Source: Vibrio aquaticus (GTDB lineage Bacteria; Pseudomonadota; Gammaproteobacteria; Enterobacterales; Vibrionaceae). From it: a DNA stretch of 64,000 nt. The stretch spans positions 496,001 to 560,000 of the forward strand of contig NZ_RXZH01000002.1 of NCBI RefSeq assembly GCF_003970385.1, written 5' to 3'. The notes beneath the pieces were generated by a model, which saw only the letters and a list, made by a program, of their open reading frames with translations, made no database searches and was not told the DNA's origin. Every line of letters starts with the position of its first letter. Position 1 is the stretch's first letter. Of this stretch, positions 27,405 to 36,073 are shown piece after piece. Made by a program: the position numbers and the translations under genes.

Positions 27405-28196
27405 ATGAAGTTATGGATACTCATGATCGTAGTGGTATCACTAAAAAGTGTCGCTGGGGAGTCACTGACGCTCGTCCTTCCTTCACAAGTTGATGGCGGG
27501 CACCGCTTCTACCATGAGCTACTGTATGAATCGCTATCAAGGGCAGGGCACAAGGTTACCATCACAACCCCGAGTGAACATATTCCCCAAAAGCGTGTGG
27601 TTAAGATGGTAGAAAGCAATCAGCTAAGCCTGACTTGGCTGATCAGCAGTAAACGGAGAGACCAGCTCTACCCATCGATTTCTGTGCCACTAACCAATGG
27701 ATTGATAGGGCGGAGAGTTCTGTTAATTCCTCCTGAACTGCAAACACGGTTTGATGAGATTCGTTCCCTTGAAGCGTTGCGAGAATCTAACCTAGTCGCT
27801 GGTCTTGGTATGAACTGGTTTGATGTGGATGTATGGAAAAACAATCATCTTAAAGTGTATGTGGCCGATGGGGAGTGGCGCTCGCTCTACCAATCCCTAA
27901 GTGTGGATGGGGAGGTGAATTACTTTCCTAGAGGCATCAACGAAGCAAGCAACGAAGCCGATCTAAACAGCCATCTTGTGGTCGAGAAAAACCTATTACT
28001 TGTTTATGAACGTGATTTCAAATTTTACCTATCAAGCGCCACCTTACCTCATCAGCAACTCATTGAAGACGCACTTCAAAAAGCAAAAGTAGAGGGCGTG
28101 ATCGATAGGTTGATCGATAAATATTGGGGAGAAAGTAAAAAACGGTTGAATGAAGAGCGTAGGGTCGTGATAAACCTTGAACTCCCAGAAAGTTGA
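27405..28196 (+). CDS. Second periplasmic binding-type protein
   Basis: This 263-residue secreted protein has a signal peptide (MKLWILMIVVVSLKSVAG). Its layout resembles a divergent solute-binding protein: VLPSQVDGGHRFYHELLYESL at the start, the middle LNSHLVVEKNLLLVYERDFKFYL (in parts) and a C-terminal VIDRLIDKYWGE helix. It is in the same transcription unit as the previous protein but shares little obvious sequence with it. No transporter subunits are linked. The ligand is unknown. Confidence 0.75.
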   Translation: MKLWILMIVVVSLKSVAGESLTLVLPSQVDGGHRFYHELLYESLSRAGHKVTITTPSEHIPQKRVVKMVESNQLSLTWLISSKRRDQLYPSISVPLTNGLIGRRVLLIPPELQTRFDEIRSLEALRESNLVAGLGMNWFDVDVWKNNHLKVYVADGEWRSLYQSLSVDGEVNYFPRGINEASNEADLNSHLVVEKNLLLVYERDFKFYLSSATLPHQQLIEDALQKAKVEGVIDRLIDKYWGESKKRLNEERRVVINLELPES

Positions 28197-28281
28197 GGTC
28201 AAAAACACTAACATCCTGATGTCTATGCGTATAGAATCAACTAATCAATGTATAGCTTGCTAAAGGGTTGATTTTACTCAA

Positions 28282-28938
28282 ATGGAAAGTGTTTTTATCA
28301 TCGTTGTCATCTTAGTCGCCTTCTTCTTTGTGATTCAAAAGCGTTATTTAAGACAAGATGAGCTCAAAGATAGTGCGTACAAGAAAAAAGGAGCCTTGCT
28401 TAACTCGCAAGAAACCGCTTTCTATAACGCCTTGATTAGTGCAGTAGGCCAGCATGGTGTTGTGCTCGCTAAAGTAAACCTCGCCAATGTGTTAACACCT
28501 CTCGCGACAGAGAAAAAGCAGTGGTTTATCGCCAATAACCGAATCGCAAAGAGCTATTTTGATTTTGTTGTTTGCGATCCTAGAACGCTTGAAGTTCGTG
28601 TCGCAATTGAATTAGATAACGGCAAAGAGCTGAATAAAGGGAAAGTTGATCGTCAAAAACTACTGATTCATGTGTGCAAATCTGCGGGTATTCCACTGAT
28701 TGGAGCGAGTATTAAGCACAGCTATCAGGTATCAAGATTAAGACGTCTACTCGCCGCTCATATCGATTTGATCGAATCGGACAAAGAAGTCAGGTTTTGT
28801 AAGCGTTGCGGTAGCCCAATGACAGTGAAGATCGCCAGTCAAGGAGAGCACAAAGGTCGACGGTTCTTTACTTGTAGCCGTCAACCACAGTGTACTTATA
28901 CAGAAAACTATAATGTGGTGTTTGACGAAGCCGAGTAA
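28282..28938 (+). CDS. DUF2726 protein with topoisomerase-type zinc ribbon
   Basis: This 218-residue protein has an N-terminal membrane helix (about 3-19), a DUF2726 domain (about 38-160) with LNSQETAFYNALISAVGQHG and the nuclease-like stretch YFDFVVCDPRTLEVRVAIELD, then a zinc ribbon (CKRCGSPM ... CSRQPQC, about 174-200) like the C-terminal ribbons of topoisomerase I. DUF2726 is related to the restriction-endonuclease fold, so a membrane-tethered nucleic-acid enzyme is possible, but the function is unknown. It stands alone, and its terminator seems to lie inside the next, opposing gene. Confidence 0.82.
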   Translation: MESVFIIVVILVAFFFVIQKRYLRQDELKDSAYKKKGALLNSQETAFYNALISAVGQHGVVLAKVNLANVLTPLATEKKQWFIANNRIAKSYFDFVVCDPRTLEVRVAIELDNGKELNKGKVDRQKLLIHVCKSAGIPLIGASIKHSYQVSRLRRLLAAHIDLIESDKEVRFCKRCGSPMTVKIASQGEHKGRRFFTCSRQPQCTYTENYNVVFDEAE

Positions 28939-28966
28939 TCACAGTTTGCTTTGCAAGCGCACTTAA

Positions 28967-30001
28967 TTAATTTAAACACTTCTGTTGGCCGCATACCATG
29001 ACTTGGTTGCGGCCATTTGTTTTCGCGCGATAGAGCTCTTTATCCGCCTCTTTTAAGACGTCTTCTAAGCTCTTGTATTGATCACATTGATAAATGCCAA
29101 TGCTGGCTGTGAGGTGAATCGGGTTGTGTCGGTCATTGAAGGTGTAATGCTCTATCGCAATTCGAATTTGTTCCGCTTTATGGGCCGCTTGCGTTACCTG
29201 TGTATTATGCAGCGCAATACAAAATTCCTCGCCTCCAATCCGATACACTAGGTGCTCGTCGCAGTGGCTATCAATCAGCGCAGCCGTTTGGACTAACACT
29301 TTATCGCCAATGTCGTGACCATGTTGGTCGTTCACGTTCTTGAAAAAATCGAGATCCAATATCAGCAAAGAAAGCGGCGTTTTACTGCTTTCGCATCGGT
29401 AGCGTTCGAAATTATGGACCAGTGCATGTCGGTTATAGACGCCGGTCAATGCATCACGAGAAGCAAGTAATCCTAGAGACGTTTCTGATGTTCTGCGTTT
29501 GACTTCTAATATATGGGCCGCGAGCCAAGCAACTAAGTAGGCCAGCATAAAGTTGATGGATAACTCGAAGAAGTTAAGCGTCCCTTCATGATAGGTTTTG
29601 TGCATGACAAGTACGACTTGGCTGACAAAGCCCACGCCGGTCGCGATGATGCCATAGCGTTTGCCTAAAATAAGATAGAACAAGACGGGAAAGAGCAAGC
29701 TCCAGAGAAAGCTGCCATGTTCGATTGGGTGAACATAAGTCGCAAGAAAAACCACACCGACGAGAACATAGACAAAGCTGTTGGAGCAGAAAAGGGAAAT
29801 ATCTTCTTGTTTGTAGCAAGTATACGCCACGTAAAGAGAGAATAGGCTACAAAGGACTTCGACAGCAGCAAGAAGGTAGTAGCCACCATAGAAGGTATTG
29901 AGAGCTGCAACGATCAAAGCTAAGAACGCAAGCAATATACTTAACCAGAACAGCACCGCTCTTCGCAACTGGCGCGAGGGGTTGAATATGTCTAGCTCCA
30001 T
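28967..30001 (-). CDS. Membrane diguanylate cyclase (GGDEF)
   Basis: This 344-residue inner-membrane protein has about six hydrophobic segments (15-165) and one GGDEF domain. The catalytic loop is GGEEF (256-260), with ILDLDFFKNVND upstream and SRDALTGVYNRHAL at the domain start, so cyclase activity is expected. The inhibitory I-site RxxD is absent; the matching positions read CDEH. It therefore may not be product-inhibited in the usual way. It is convergent with the DUF2726 gene. Confidence 0.9.
   Translation of the reverse strand: MELDIFNPSRQLRRAVLFWLSILLAFLALIVAALNTFYGGYYLLAAVEVLCSLFSLYVAYTCYKQEDISLFCSNSFVYVLVGVVFLATYVHPIEHGSFLWSLLFPVLFYLILGKRYGIIATGVGFVSQVVLVMHKTYHEGTLNFFELSINFMLAYLVAWLAAHILEVKRRTSETSLGLLASRDALTGVYNRHALVHNFERYRCESSKTPLSLLILDLDFFKNVNDQHGHDIGDKVLVQTAALIDSHCDEHLVYRIGGEEFCIALHNTQVTQAAHKAEQIRIAIEHYTFNDRHNPIHLTASIGIYQCDQYKSLEDVLKEADKELYRAKTNGRNQVMVCGQQKCLN
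28986..29023 (+). terminator. Candidate plus-strand terminator lying inside the cyclase gene
   Basis: TGGCCGCA (28986-28993) pairs with TGCGGCCA (29008-29015) and is followed by TTTGTTTT on the plus strand. It is about 50 bases past the DUF2726 stop, in the last codons of the convergent cyclase gene. Confidence 0.5.
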
Positions 30002-30228
30002 GACGTCCCTTAACGAGTATATGCTTTAATGTGAATATGACGTCATAGTATTCGTTTCATTGGTGGAATCAAGGATAAAACTGGACGAAGATCACATTAA
30101 TGGCATGGATATATACCGAATGCTACCCATTTGTACTCAATGACTTAGAGATGAAATGGTCAGTTAGTGTGCAGTGCGGATCTGGTGGAGAATTAAGCTA
30201 AGTCAGCCCTATATATAAATGACTGAAA

Positions 30229-30262
30229 CAAAAGAGGGGGGCTGGAAAAACCAGGCCCCCTC
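30229..30262 (-). terminator. Intrinsic terminator after the VOC gene
   Basis: On the minus strand GAGGGGGCCTGG pairs with CCAGCCCCCCTC (one mismatch) around TTTTT, followed by TTTTG. It is about 20 bases past the stop. Confidence 0.87.
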
Positions 30263-30280
30263 AGTGCTATTTTTTAGCTA

Positions 30281-30772
30281 TTACTCGTAATCAGACGCGT
30301 AGGTCTCTTCGTAAGAATGTGAGTAAAACTCAAATAAGTTACCAAATGGGTCTTCTAGGTAAACCATTTGCGCTTGTTTTAGTTCGTCTTCTGGGTGGTA
30401 ACGGTGGATATCCATGCGAACCTTACCGCCAAACTCTTCAACGCGCTTGATTGCTGTTTCGAACTGCTCTTTCGATACCTGCAGGCAGAAGTGGAAGATA
30501 CCTAGGCGAGAGAAGTCCACTTCGTGGCGTTCCTGACGCTCTTTCATTTCGAACAGTTCTACACCAATACCGTCTGAAGTCACAAGGTGCGCGATATTAA
30601 AACCTTTGAAGCCTTCGCCGAAGACTGCGATACACATACGGCCAATCGCAGATTCACGCTCTTCAATAACTTTGGTGTTATTCATTACAATGCGCAGACC
30701 TAGTGCCTTTGTGTAGAACTCAACGGCTTTGTCCATGTCACCAACCATGATGCCAACGTGATTCATTTTCAT
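30281..30772 (-). CDS. VOC (glyoxalase-fold) family protein
   Basis: This 163-residue protein has a single vicinal-oxygen-chelate domain: MNHVGIMVGDMDKAVEFYTKAL at the start (in parts), VELFEMKE in the middle, IFHFCLQV, and YLEDPFGNLFEFYSHS at the end. The His/Glu pattern (NHVG, VELFE, FHFC, LFEFY) supports a metal site. The family includes glyoxalase I and dioxygenases, so the substrate cannot be named. The open frame begins at a TTG (30784), but the ATG at 30772 has GGAG six bases before it and is preferred. It is monocistronic and divergent from nirB. Confidence 0.85.
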   Translation of the reverse strand: MKMNHVGIMVGDMDKAVEFYTKALGLRIVMNNTKVIEERESAIGRMCIAVFGEGFKGFNIAHLVTSDGIGVELFEMKERQERHEVDFSRLGIFHFCLQVSKEQFETAIKRVEEFGGKVRMDIHRYHPEDELKQAQMVYLEDPFGNLFEFYSHSYEETYASDYE

Positions 30773-31028
30773 AACATTCTCCAAAATTGATTAATACGTT
30801 TCGTGCTTTGTTTCGATGAAATGAAGTATAGGTGCAGACGATGAGAAACAAAAATTATCGATAATTATTATTTTAATAAATCTCTGTTATTAAAAATAAC
30901 TCAGCACTGTGATGTGTAAAAAGAAGGGAAATACGTGTTGGTGTTCATTCGACGCATTTCACGGAAAATAACAATAAAGGTCAAAAATGAAAAATAATTA
31001 CATAATTTGTGTGGTTATTTTATGTTCC

Positions 31029-31043
31029 TACCCCTTTAGGGTA
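31029..31043. promoter_or_regulatory. NarL/NarP-type site of the nir operon
   Basis: TACCCCT at 31029-31035 is a perfect TACYYMT heptamer, followed after TT by AGGGTA, an imperfect inverse half. It is the 7-2-7 layout with one base missing. Its centre is about 28 bases upstream of the FNR site, as in E. coli nirB. Confidence 0.6.
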
Positions 31044-31057
31044 GTTTGAAACTGTAA

Positions 31058-31071
31058 TTGATTTACATCAT
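31058..31071. promoter_or_regulatory. FNR site of the nir operon
   Basis: TTGATTTACATCAT matches TTGAT-N4-ATCAA at nine of ten defined bases. Placed at -41.5 it would put the transcription start near 31106 and the -10 element in the TATTTAAC stretch at 31089-31096. Confidence 0.82.
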
Positions 31072-31134
31072 GTATTAATTATTTGTCATATTTAACAATG
31101 CGCGTAGATAAGAACCTAACCCTTAGGAAGTATT

Positions 31135-33693
31135 ATGAGCAAGTTGAAGCTGGTCGTTATCGGTAACGGTATGGTAGGACACCGTTACATTGAAGACTTA
31201 GTCGAGAAGGCGGATGCATCTCAATATGAGATCACTGTTTTCTGTGAAGAACCACGTGTCGCTTATGACCGTGTCCACCTTTCTTCTTACTTTTCTCACC
31301 ACACAGCGGACGAGTTATCTTTAGTTAAAGAAGGTTTCTACGACAAGCATGGTGTCAAGATGTTAATCGGCGAACGTGCCATTAACGTAAACCGCGAGAA
31401 ACGTATCGTCCATTCAAGCACGGGTCGTGAAATTCAATACGACAAGCTGATTATGGCAACTGGCTCATTTCCGTTTGTACCACCTATCAAAGGCCGTGAA
31501 AGTAAAGATTGTTTTGTTTACCGCACTATTGAAGATCTTAAAGCGATCGAAGCGTGTGCGAAGAAGAGTAAAATCGGTGTTGTTATCGGCGGTGGCCTAC
31601 TTGGCCTTGAAGCCGCGGGTGCATTAAAAGCACTTGGCGTAGAAACTCACGTGGTTGAGTTTGCGCCAAAGCTAATGGCAGAGCAGTTAGATCAAGCGGG
31701 CGGCAATCAACTTCGTCAAAAAATCGAGAGCATGGGTGTTAAGGTTCATACAAACAAAAACACACTTGAAATCGCTCCTGAGGGTAAAGAATCACGCAAC
31801 GTTATGCGTTTTGCTGACGGTACTGAACTAGAGACCGATTTCATCGTGTTCTCTGCAGGTATTCGTCCACAAGACAAGCTTGCTCGAGATATGCAGCTTG
31901 ACGTTGCTCCGCGTGGTGGTATTGCAATTAATGATTTCTGTCAGACGTCTGATGAGAACATCTACGCGATCGGTGAATGTGCTTCTTGGAATGAAACCTT
32001 CTACGGCTTGGTTGCTCCGGGCTATAAGATGGCGACCGTGGCGGTTGACCATGTGGTTGGTAACGACAGTAAGTTTGAAGGCGCTGACATGTCAGCGAAG
32101 CTTAAACTGCTCGGTGTGAAAGTTGGTTCTATTGGTGATGCTAACGGCCGTACTCCTGGTTGTAAGAGCTACGTTTACCAGAACGAAGAGCAAGAAGTTT
32201 ACAAACGTCTCATCGTTTCTGAAGACAACAAGAAACTTCTTGGCGCAGTAATGGTCGGTGATACGTCTGATTATGGCGATCTTCTACAACTGATGTTGAA
32301 TGAAATCGACTTACCAGAACACCCAGACGCATTGATTCTGCCAGCGCACGCAGGCGCAGAAAAACCAACGCTAGGCGCAGATGCACTGCCAGAGTCTGCG
32401 GTTATTTGTTCTTGTTTTGATGTGACTAAAGGTAAAATCGCAGAAGCGGTTGCACAAGGTCACCACACGATTGGTGATATTAAAGCGGTAACAGGTGCAG
32501 GCACAGGCTGTGGCGGCTGTATTCCACTTGTCACGTCAGTGCTTAACGCTGAACTTGAAAAAGCAGGCGTTGAAGTAAAAGCAGACGTTTGTGAGCACTT
32601 TGCTTACTCTCGCCAAGAGCTTTTCCACCTAGTGCGTATCGGTGAAATCAAATCGTATGAAGAGCTACTAGAGAAACATGGCACTGGCTACGGCTGTGAA
32701 GTATGTAAGCCGCTAGCGGGTTCTATTCTTGCTTCATGTTGGGGTGACCACATCCTTAAACCGTCATTGGTTAAACTGCACGATACCAACGATAACTTCC
32801 TAGGTAACATGCAAAAAGATGGTACATACTCTGTTATTCCACGTATGGCTGGTGGTGAAGTCACACCACAAGCACTTGCTGCCCTGGCAGACGTAGCCGC
32901 TGAATACAACTTATACACTAAGATCACTGGCGCACAGCGTATTGGCTTGTTCGGTGCTCAAAAAGATGACCTTCCTGCAATCTGGAAAAAGCTTATCGAA
33001 GCGGGCTACGAAACGGGTCAAGCGTATGCAAAAGCACTGCGTATGGCTAAGACGTGTGTCGGCTCTACTTGGTGTCGTTACGGCGTTCAAGATTCAGTTG
33101 GCCTTGGCGTGATGATCGAGAACCGTTACAAAGGCATCCGTACGCCTCATAAGATGAAGTTTGGTGTGTCTGGTTGTACTCGTGAGTGTGCAGAAGCGCA
33201 AGGCAAAGACCTTGGCATCATCGCAACAGACGCGGGTTGGAACATGTACGTGTGTGGTAACGGTGGTATGAAGCCTCGTCATGCAACGCTACTAGCCGGT
33301 GACCTAGACCAAGAAACACTCATCAAATACATCGACCGATTCATGATGTTCTACATCCGCACTGCAGCGCCACTTCAGCGCACATCAGTCTGGTTCGAGA
33401 ACCTAGAAGGCGGTATTGATTATCTGCGTGAAGTGATCATTGAAGACAAACTAGGCATTAACGATCAACTAGAAACAGACGTGGCTAAGTTGGTGGAAGA
33501 GTTCCGCTGTGAGTGGACGGATACCATTAACGATGAAACTCAGCTGAAGCGTTTTGCGCACTTTGTGAACTCTGATGAACGAGATGACAACGTTATGTTT
33601 GTAACAGATGGCCGTGAGCAGCATCGCCCGGCAACATTCACTGAAAAACATCCTGAAGCGAAAGGCGACATCCTTCACGTAGAAGTCGTGTAA
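31135..33693 (+). CDS. nirB: NADH-dependent nitrite reductase large subunit
   Basis: This cytoplasmic enzyme reduces nitrite to ammonium with NADH. The 852-residue chain has an FAD/NAD(P)H oxidoreductase part (VVIGNGMVGHRYIEDL at 6-21; GVVIGGGLLGLEAAGAL for NADH), a BFD-type [2Fe-2S] domain (CSCFD at 425-429, then GTGCGGC), a ferredoxin-like half-domain, and the sirohaem/[4Fe-4S] domain with Cys641 and Cys647 (CVGSTWC) and the CTRECAE pair. All ligands are present. AGGAAG precedes the ATG. It leads the nirBD-nirC unit, with cobA making its sirohaem precursor nearby. Confidence 0.97.
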   Translation: MSKLKLVVIGNGMVGHRYIEDLVEKADASQYEITVFCEEPRVAYDRVHLSSYFSHHTADELSLVKEGFYDKHGVKMLIGERAINVNREKRIVHSSTGREIQYDKLIMATGSFPFVPPIKGRESKDCFVYRTIEDLKAIEACAKKSKIGVVIGGGLLGLEAAGALKALGVETHVVEFAPKLMAEQLDQAGGNQLRQKIESMGVKVHTNKNTLEIAPEGKESRNVMRFADGTELETDFIVFSAGIRPQDKLARDMQLDVAPRGGIAINDFCQTSDENIYAIGECASWNETFYGLVAPGYKMATVAVDHVVGNDSKFEGADMSAKLKLLGVKVGSIGDANGRTPGCKSYVYQNEEQEVYKRLIVSEDNKKLLGAVMVGDTSDYGDLLQLMLNEIDLPEHPDALILPAHAGAEKPTLGADALPESAVICSCFDVTKGKIAEAVAQGHHTIGDIKAVTGAGTGCGGCIPLVTSVLNAELEKAGVEVKADVCEHFAYSRQELFHLVRIGEIKSYEELLEKHGTGYGCEVCKPLAGSILASCWGDHILKPSLVKLHDTNDNFLGNMQKDGTYSVIPRMAGGEVTPQALAALADVAAEYNLYTKITGAQRIGLFGAQKDDLPAIWKKLIEAGYETGQAYAKALRMAKTCVGSTWCRYGVQDSVGLGVMIENRYKGIRTPHKMKFGVSGCTRECAEAQGKDLGIIATDAGWNMYVCGNGGMKPRHATLLAGDLDQETLIKYIDRFMMFYIRTAAPLQRTSVWFENLEGGIDYLREVIIEDKLGINDQLETDVAKLVEEFRCEWTDTINDETQLKRFAHFVNSDERDDNVMFVTDGREQHRPATFTEKHPEAKGDILHVEVV

Positions 33694-33707
33694 GGGGAGA
33701 AGAGATT

Positions 33708-34031
33708 ATGGCATTTACAAAAGTTTGTAACATTGAAGACATCATCCCAGGCACAGGTGTCGTGGCTTTGGTAGACGGTGAGCAAGTCGCAATTTTCCGC
33801 CCACGTGCGACAGAAGAAGTGTTTGCGATTAACAATATGGACCCTTTCTTCCAATCTAACGTGTTATCTCGTGGCCTGATTGTTGAGCATGATGAGCAGC
33901 TGTGGGTTGCAAGCCCGCTGAAAAAGCAGCGCTTTAACCTTAAAACAGGGGCGTGCATGGAAAATGAGCAGTTCAACGTGAAAGCTTACAAAGCACGAGT
34001 GACCAAAGGTGCAGTAGAAATTGCGGCTTAA
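33708..34031 (+). CDS. nirD: Nitrite reductase small subunit
   Basis: This 107-residue protein of Rieske fold without the Cys/His cluster ligands, as normal for NirD, has CNIEDIIPGTGVVAL at the start and NMDPFFQSNVLSRG in place of the cluster loops. It partners NirB. It starts 14 bases after nirB behind GGGGAGAAG. Confidence 0.95.
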   Translation: MAFTKVCNIEDIIPGTGVVALVDGEQVAIFRPRATEEVFAINNMDPFFQSNVLSRGLIVEHDEQLWVASPLKKQRFNLKTGACMENEQFNVKAYKARVTKGAVEIAA

Positions 34032-34059
34032 TAATCCGTTAACTGAGATTTAATAGCTT

Positions 34060-34108
34060 AAAGGCTCGTCATTTCTTGGCGAAGAAACCATGAAATTCGC
34101 GAGCCTTT
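34060..34108 (+). other. Hairpin between nirD and nirC
   Basis: AAAGGCTCG (34060-34068) and CGAGCCTTT (34100-34108) form a 9-bp stem with partly paired sequence inside. A T run is lacking, so it is more likely an mRNA-processing or stability element, or a weak attenuator that lowers nirC expression. Confidence 0.55.
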
Positions 34109-34162
34109 CACTATTCAATTTTAACTTTTTAACCTTCAATTTTTTTGAATAAGGACACATTC

Positions 34163-35014
34163 ATGTCTACAGACTTTAAACCCGCTGAATTCGTACAAAC
34201 AATGATCAACGTTGGCGAAGCTAAGACAAAGACAAGTGCTCGTGACTTGCTTTTGCGTGGCACTATGGCAGGTATCATCTTATCTCTAGCGGTAGTCGTC
34301 GCGATTACAACAATCGTACAAACTGGCATGGGCATTGTGGGTGCTCTTGTCTTCCCAGTTGGCTTCGTGATTCTTTCTGTGATGGGCTATGACTTGGTAA
34401 CAGGTGTCTTTGGTCTAGCGCCATTGGCTAAATTTGAAGGTCGCCCAGGTATTACTTGGAACCGCATTTTCCGTTGTTGGGGTCTTGTTGGTCTAGGTAA
34501 CCTTATCGGTTCTTTGATTGTTGCTTACTTAGTCGCAGTATCACTAACGGGTAACTTCTCTCTAGAGCTAAACGCAGTTGCTAAGAAGTTCATTGCTGTT
34601 TCTACTGCACGTAGTCTAGGTTTCGAAAACATGGGTATGGACGGATGGATTACCTGTTTCGTACGCGGTATCTTCTGTAACCTAATGGTTTGTCTAGGTG
34701 TGATTGGTAACATGACAGCACGTACTGTCGCTGGCCGCGTAGCCATGATGTGGTTCCCAATCTTCATCTTCTTCGCACTTGTATTTGAGCATACAGTAGT
34801 AAACATGTTCCTATTCCCACTGGGCATGATTCTTGGTGCTGACTTTGGTATTGCGACTTGGTTGAACTTCAACCTAATCCCAACAATCCTAGGTAACATT
34901 GTTGGTGGTCTCATTATGACTTGCATCCCGCTTTACCTAACTCACGCGAAAACAGCACCTTCTCTTGATTCAGAAGAAACAGTGAACGCTCAAGCGGCAC
35001 TAAACACGAAATAA
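34163..35014 (+). CDS. nirC: Nitrite transporter, formate/nitrite transporter family
   Basis: This 283-residue inner-membrane channel has six hydrophobic segments. The FNT hallmark FEHTVVNMF near residue 210 carries the pore histidine, and the Omega-loop region LVGLGNLIGSLIVAYLV matches the family. The frame can be read from a TTG at 34145, but AAGGAC sits six bases before the ATG at 34163, which is the real start. Next to nirBD, nitrite is the expected substrate. Its terminator lies ten bases after the stop. Confidence 0.92.
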   Translation: MSTDFKPAEFVQTMINVGEAKTKTSARDLLLRGTMAGIILSLAVVVAITTIVQTGMGIVGALVFPVGFVILSVMGYDLVTGVFGLAPLAKFEGRPGITWNRIFRCWGLVGLGNLIGSLIVAYLVAVSLTGNFSLELNAVAKKFIAVSTARSLGFENMGMDGWITCFVRGIFCNLMVCLGVIGNMTARTVAGRVAMMWFPIFIFFALVFEHTVVNMFLFPLGMILGADFGIATWLNFNLIPTILGNIVGGLIMTCIPLYLTHAKTAPSLDSEETVNAQAALNTK

Positions 35015-35023
35015 TCAAATAAT

Positions 35024-35048
35024 GGCCCCATATTCTGGGGCCGTTTTT
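35024..35048 (+). terminator. Intrinsic terminator after nirC
   Basis: GGCCCCA/TGGGGCC form a 7-bp GC-rich stem with loop TATTC, followed by GTTTTT. Confidence 0.9.
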
Positions 35049-35086
35049 CTCTCAACTATCGATAAACAGTTAATTGCATTGACTAT

Positions 35087-35133
35087 AAAAAGTAATAATT
35101 CCTCAGAGGTAGATATACCGAGTGTTACTTTTT
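35087..35133 (+). other. Inverted repeat in the cobA leader
   Basis: AAAAAGTAA (35087-35095) and TTACTTTTT (35125-35133) can pair, with the smaller stems CCT/AGG and GGTA/TACC inside. It lies about 75 bases before cobA. Whether it is transcribed is unknown. Confidence 0.4.
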
Positions 35134-35207
35134 ATGTTCAACGTTGTGATTAAGACCCTTTAACCACAATCGAAACACCCAAATTTTGACTTATAGGCGT
35201 TGAGAAT

Positions 35208-35969
35208 ATGACAGCGAATCTATCCCAAACTACTCTTTCAGGTTTTGTTTCTTTAGTGGGCGCAGGTCCAGGTGATCCTGATTTACTCACCGTGAAAGGT
35301 TACCGAGTGATTCAACAGGCGGAAGTGGTTGTTTATGACCGTTTAGTCTCGCCAGATATCTTAGCGTTAGCCAATGAGTCCGCTGAAATGATCTACGTAG
35401 GCAAAAAGCTCGATTATCACTGCGTTCCCCAAGATCAAATTAACCAAATCTTGGTTGAAAAAGCGAATGAAGGTAAACGTGTCGTGCGCCTTAAAGGTGG
35501 TGACTCATTCATTTTCGGGCGTGGTGGCGAAGAGTTAGAAGAGCTTGCTGAGCACGGAATTCGATTTGAAGTCGTTCCGGGTATTACCGCAGCGGCAGGT
35601 GCAACGGCCTATGCTGGTATTCCACTGACTCACAGAGATCATGCACAGAGCGTTCAATTCATTACAGGCCATGTACAAAAAGATGGCAGAGAGATTGAGT
35701 GGCAGTCTCTTGCGCAATCAAACAACACGCTTGTATTTTACATGGGTCTTAAGCAGAGCGGTTACATTACTGAGAAGTTACTGGAAACAGGGTTAGACGC
35801 TGAGATCTCATGTGCCATCATTGAAAACGGTACACGCCGAGAGCAACGTGTATTTACTGGCCCATTGAAAGATCTGCCCAATATGGCGAAAGAAGCCGTT
35901 AGCCCAGCGCTTATTGTTGTCGGCAGTGTCACCTCGCTACACGACAAGCTAAATTGGTTTTCCTCATAG
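35208..35969 (+). CDS. cobA: Uroporphyrinogen-III C-methyltransferase
   Basis: This SAM-dependent enzyme makes precorrin-2 on the way to sirohaem, the cofactor of NirB. The 253-residue chain is the CysG-A domain alone: [16 protein letters not shown] (about 16-31), [48 protein letters not shown] and FYMGL. The dehydrogenase/chelatase half of CysG is missing and must be encoded elsewhere. It is separated from nirC by a terminator, so it has its own promoter. Confidence 0.95.
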   Translation: MTANLSQTTLSGFVSLVGAGPGDPDLLTVKGYRVIQQAEVVVYDRLVSPDILALANESAEMIYVGKKLDYHCVPQDQINQILVEKANEGKRVVRLKGGDSFIFGRGGEELEELAEHGIRFEVVPGITAAAGATAYAGIPLTHRDHAQSVQFITGHVQKDGREIEWQSLAQSNNTLVFYMGLKQSGYITEKLLETGLDAEISCAIIENGTRREQRVFTGPLKDLPNMAKEAVSPALIVVGSVTSLHDKLNWFSS

Positions 35970-36073
35970 GGTAGGGGTATTGGCGAGAATGTGCTGACTC
36001 GAGTACAAAAGAGAGCTGTATTCTGTTCACACTTTTGTTAGAGTCAACGCCCCATTCATTGGATAGGATACCC

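Noticed and set aside
30100..30201. A 33-codon frame between the cyclase and VOC genes.
   Set aside because: No ribosome-binding site, no recognisable sequence and a length expected by chance.
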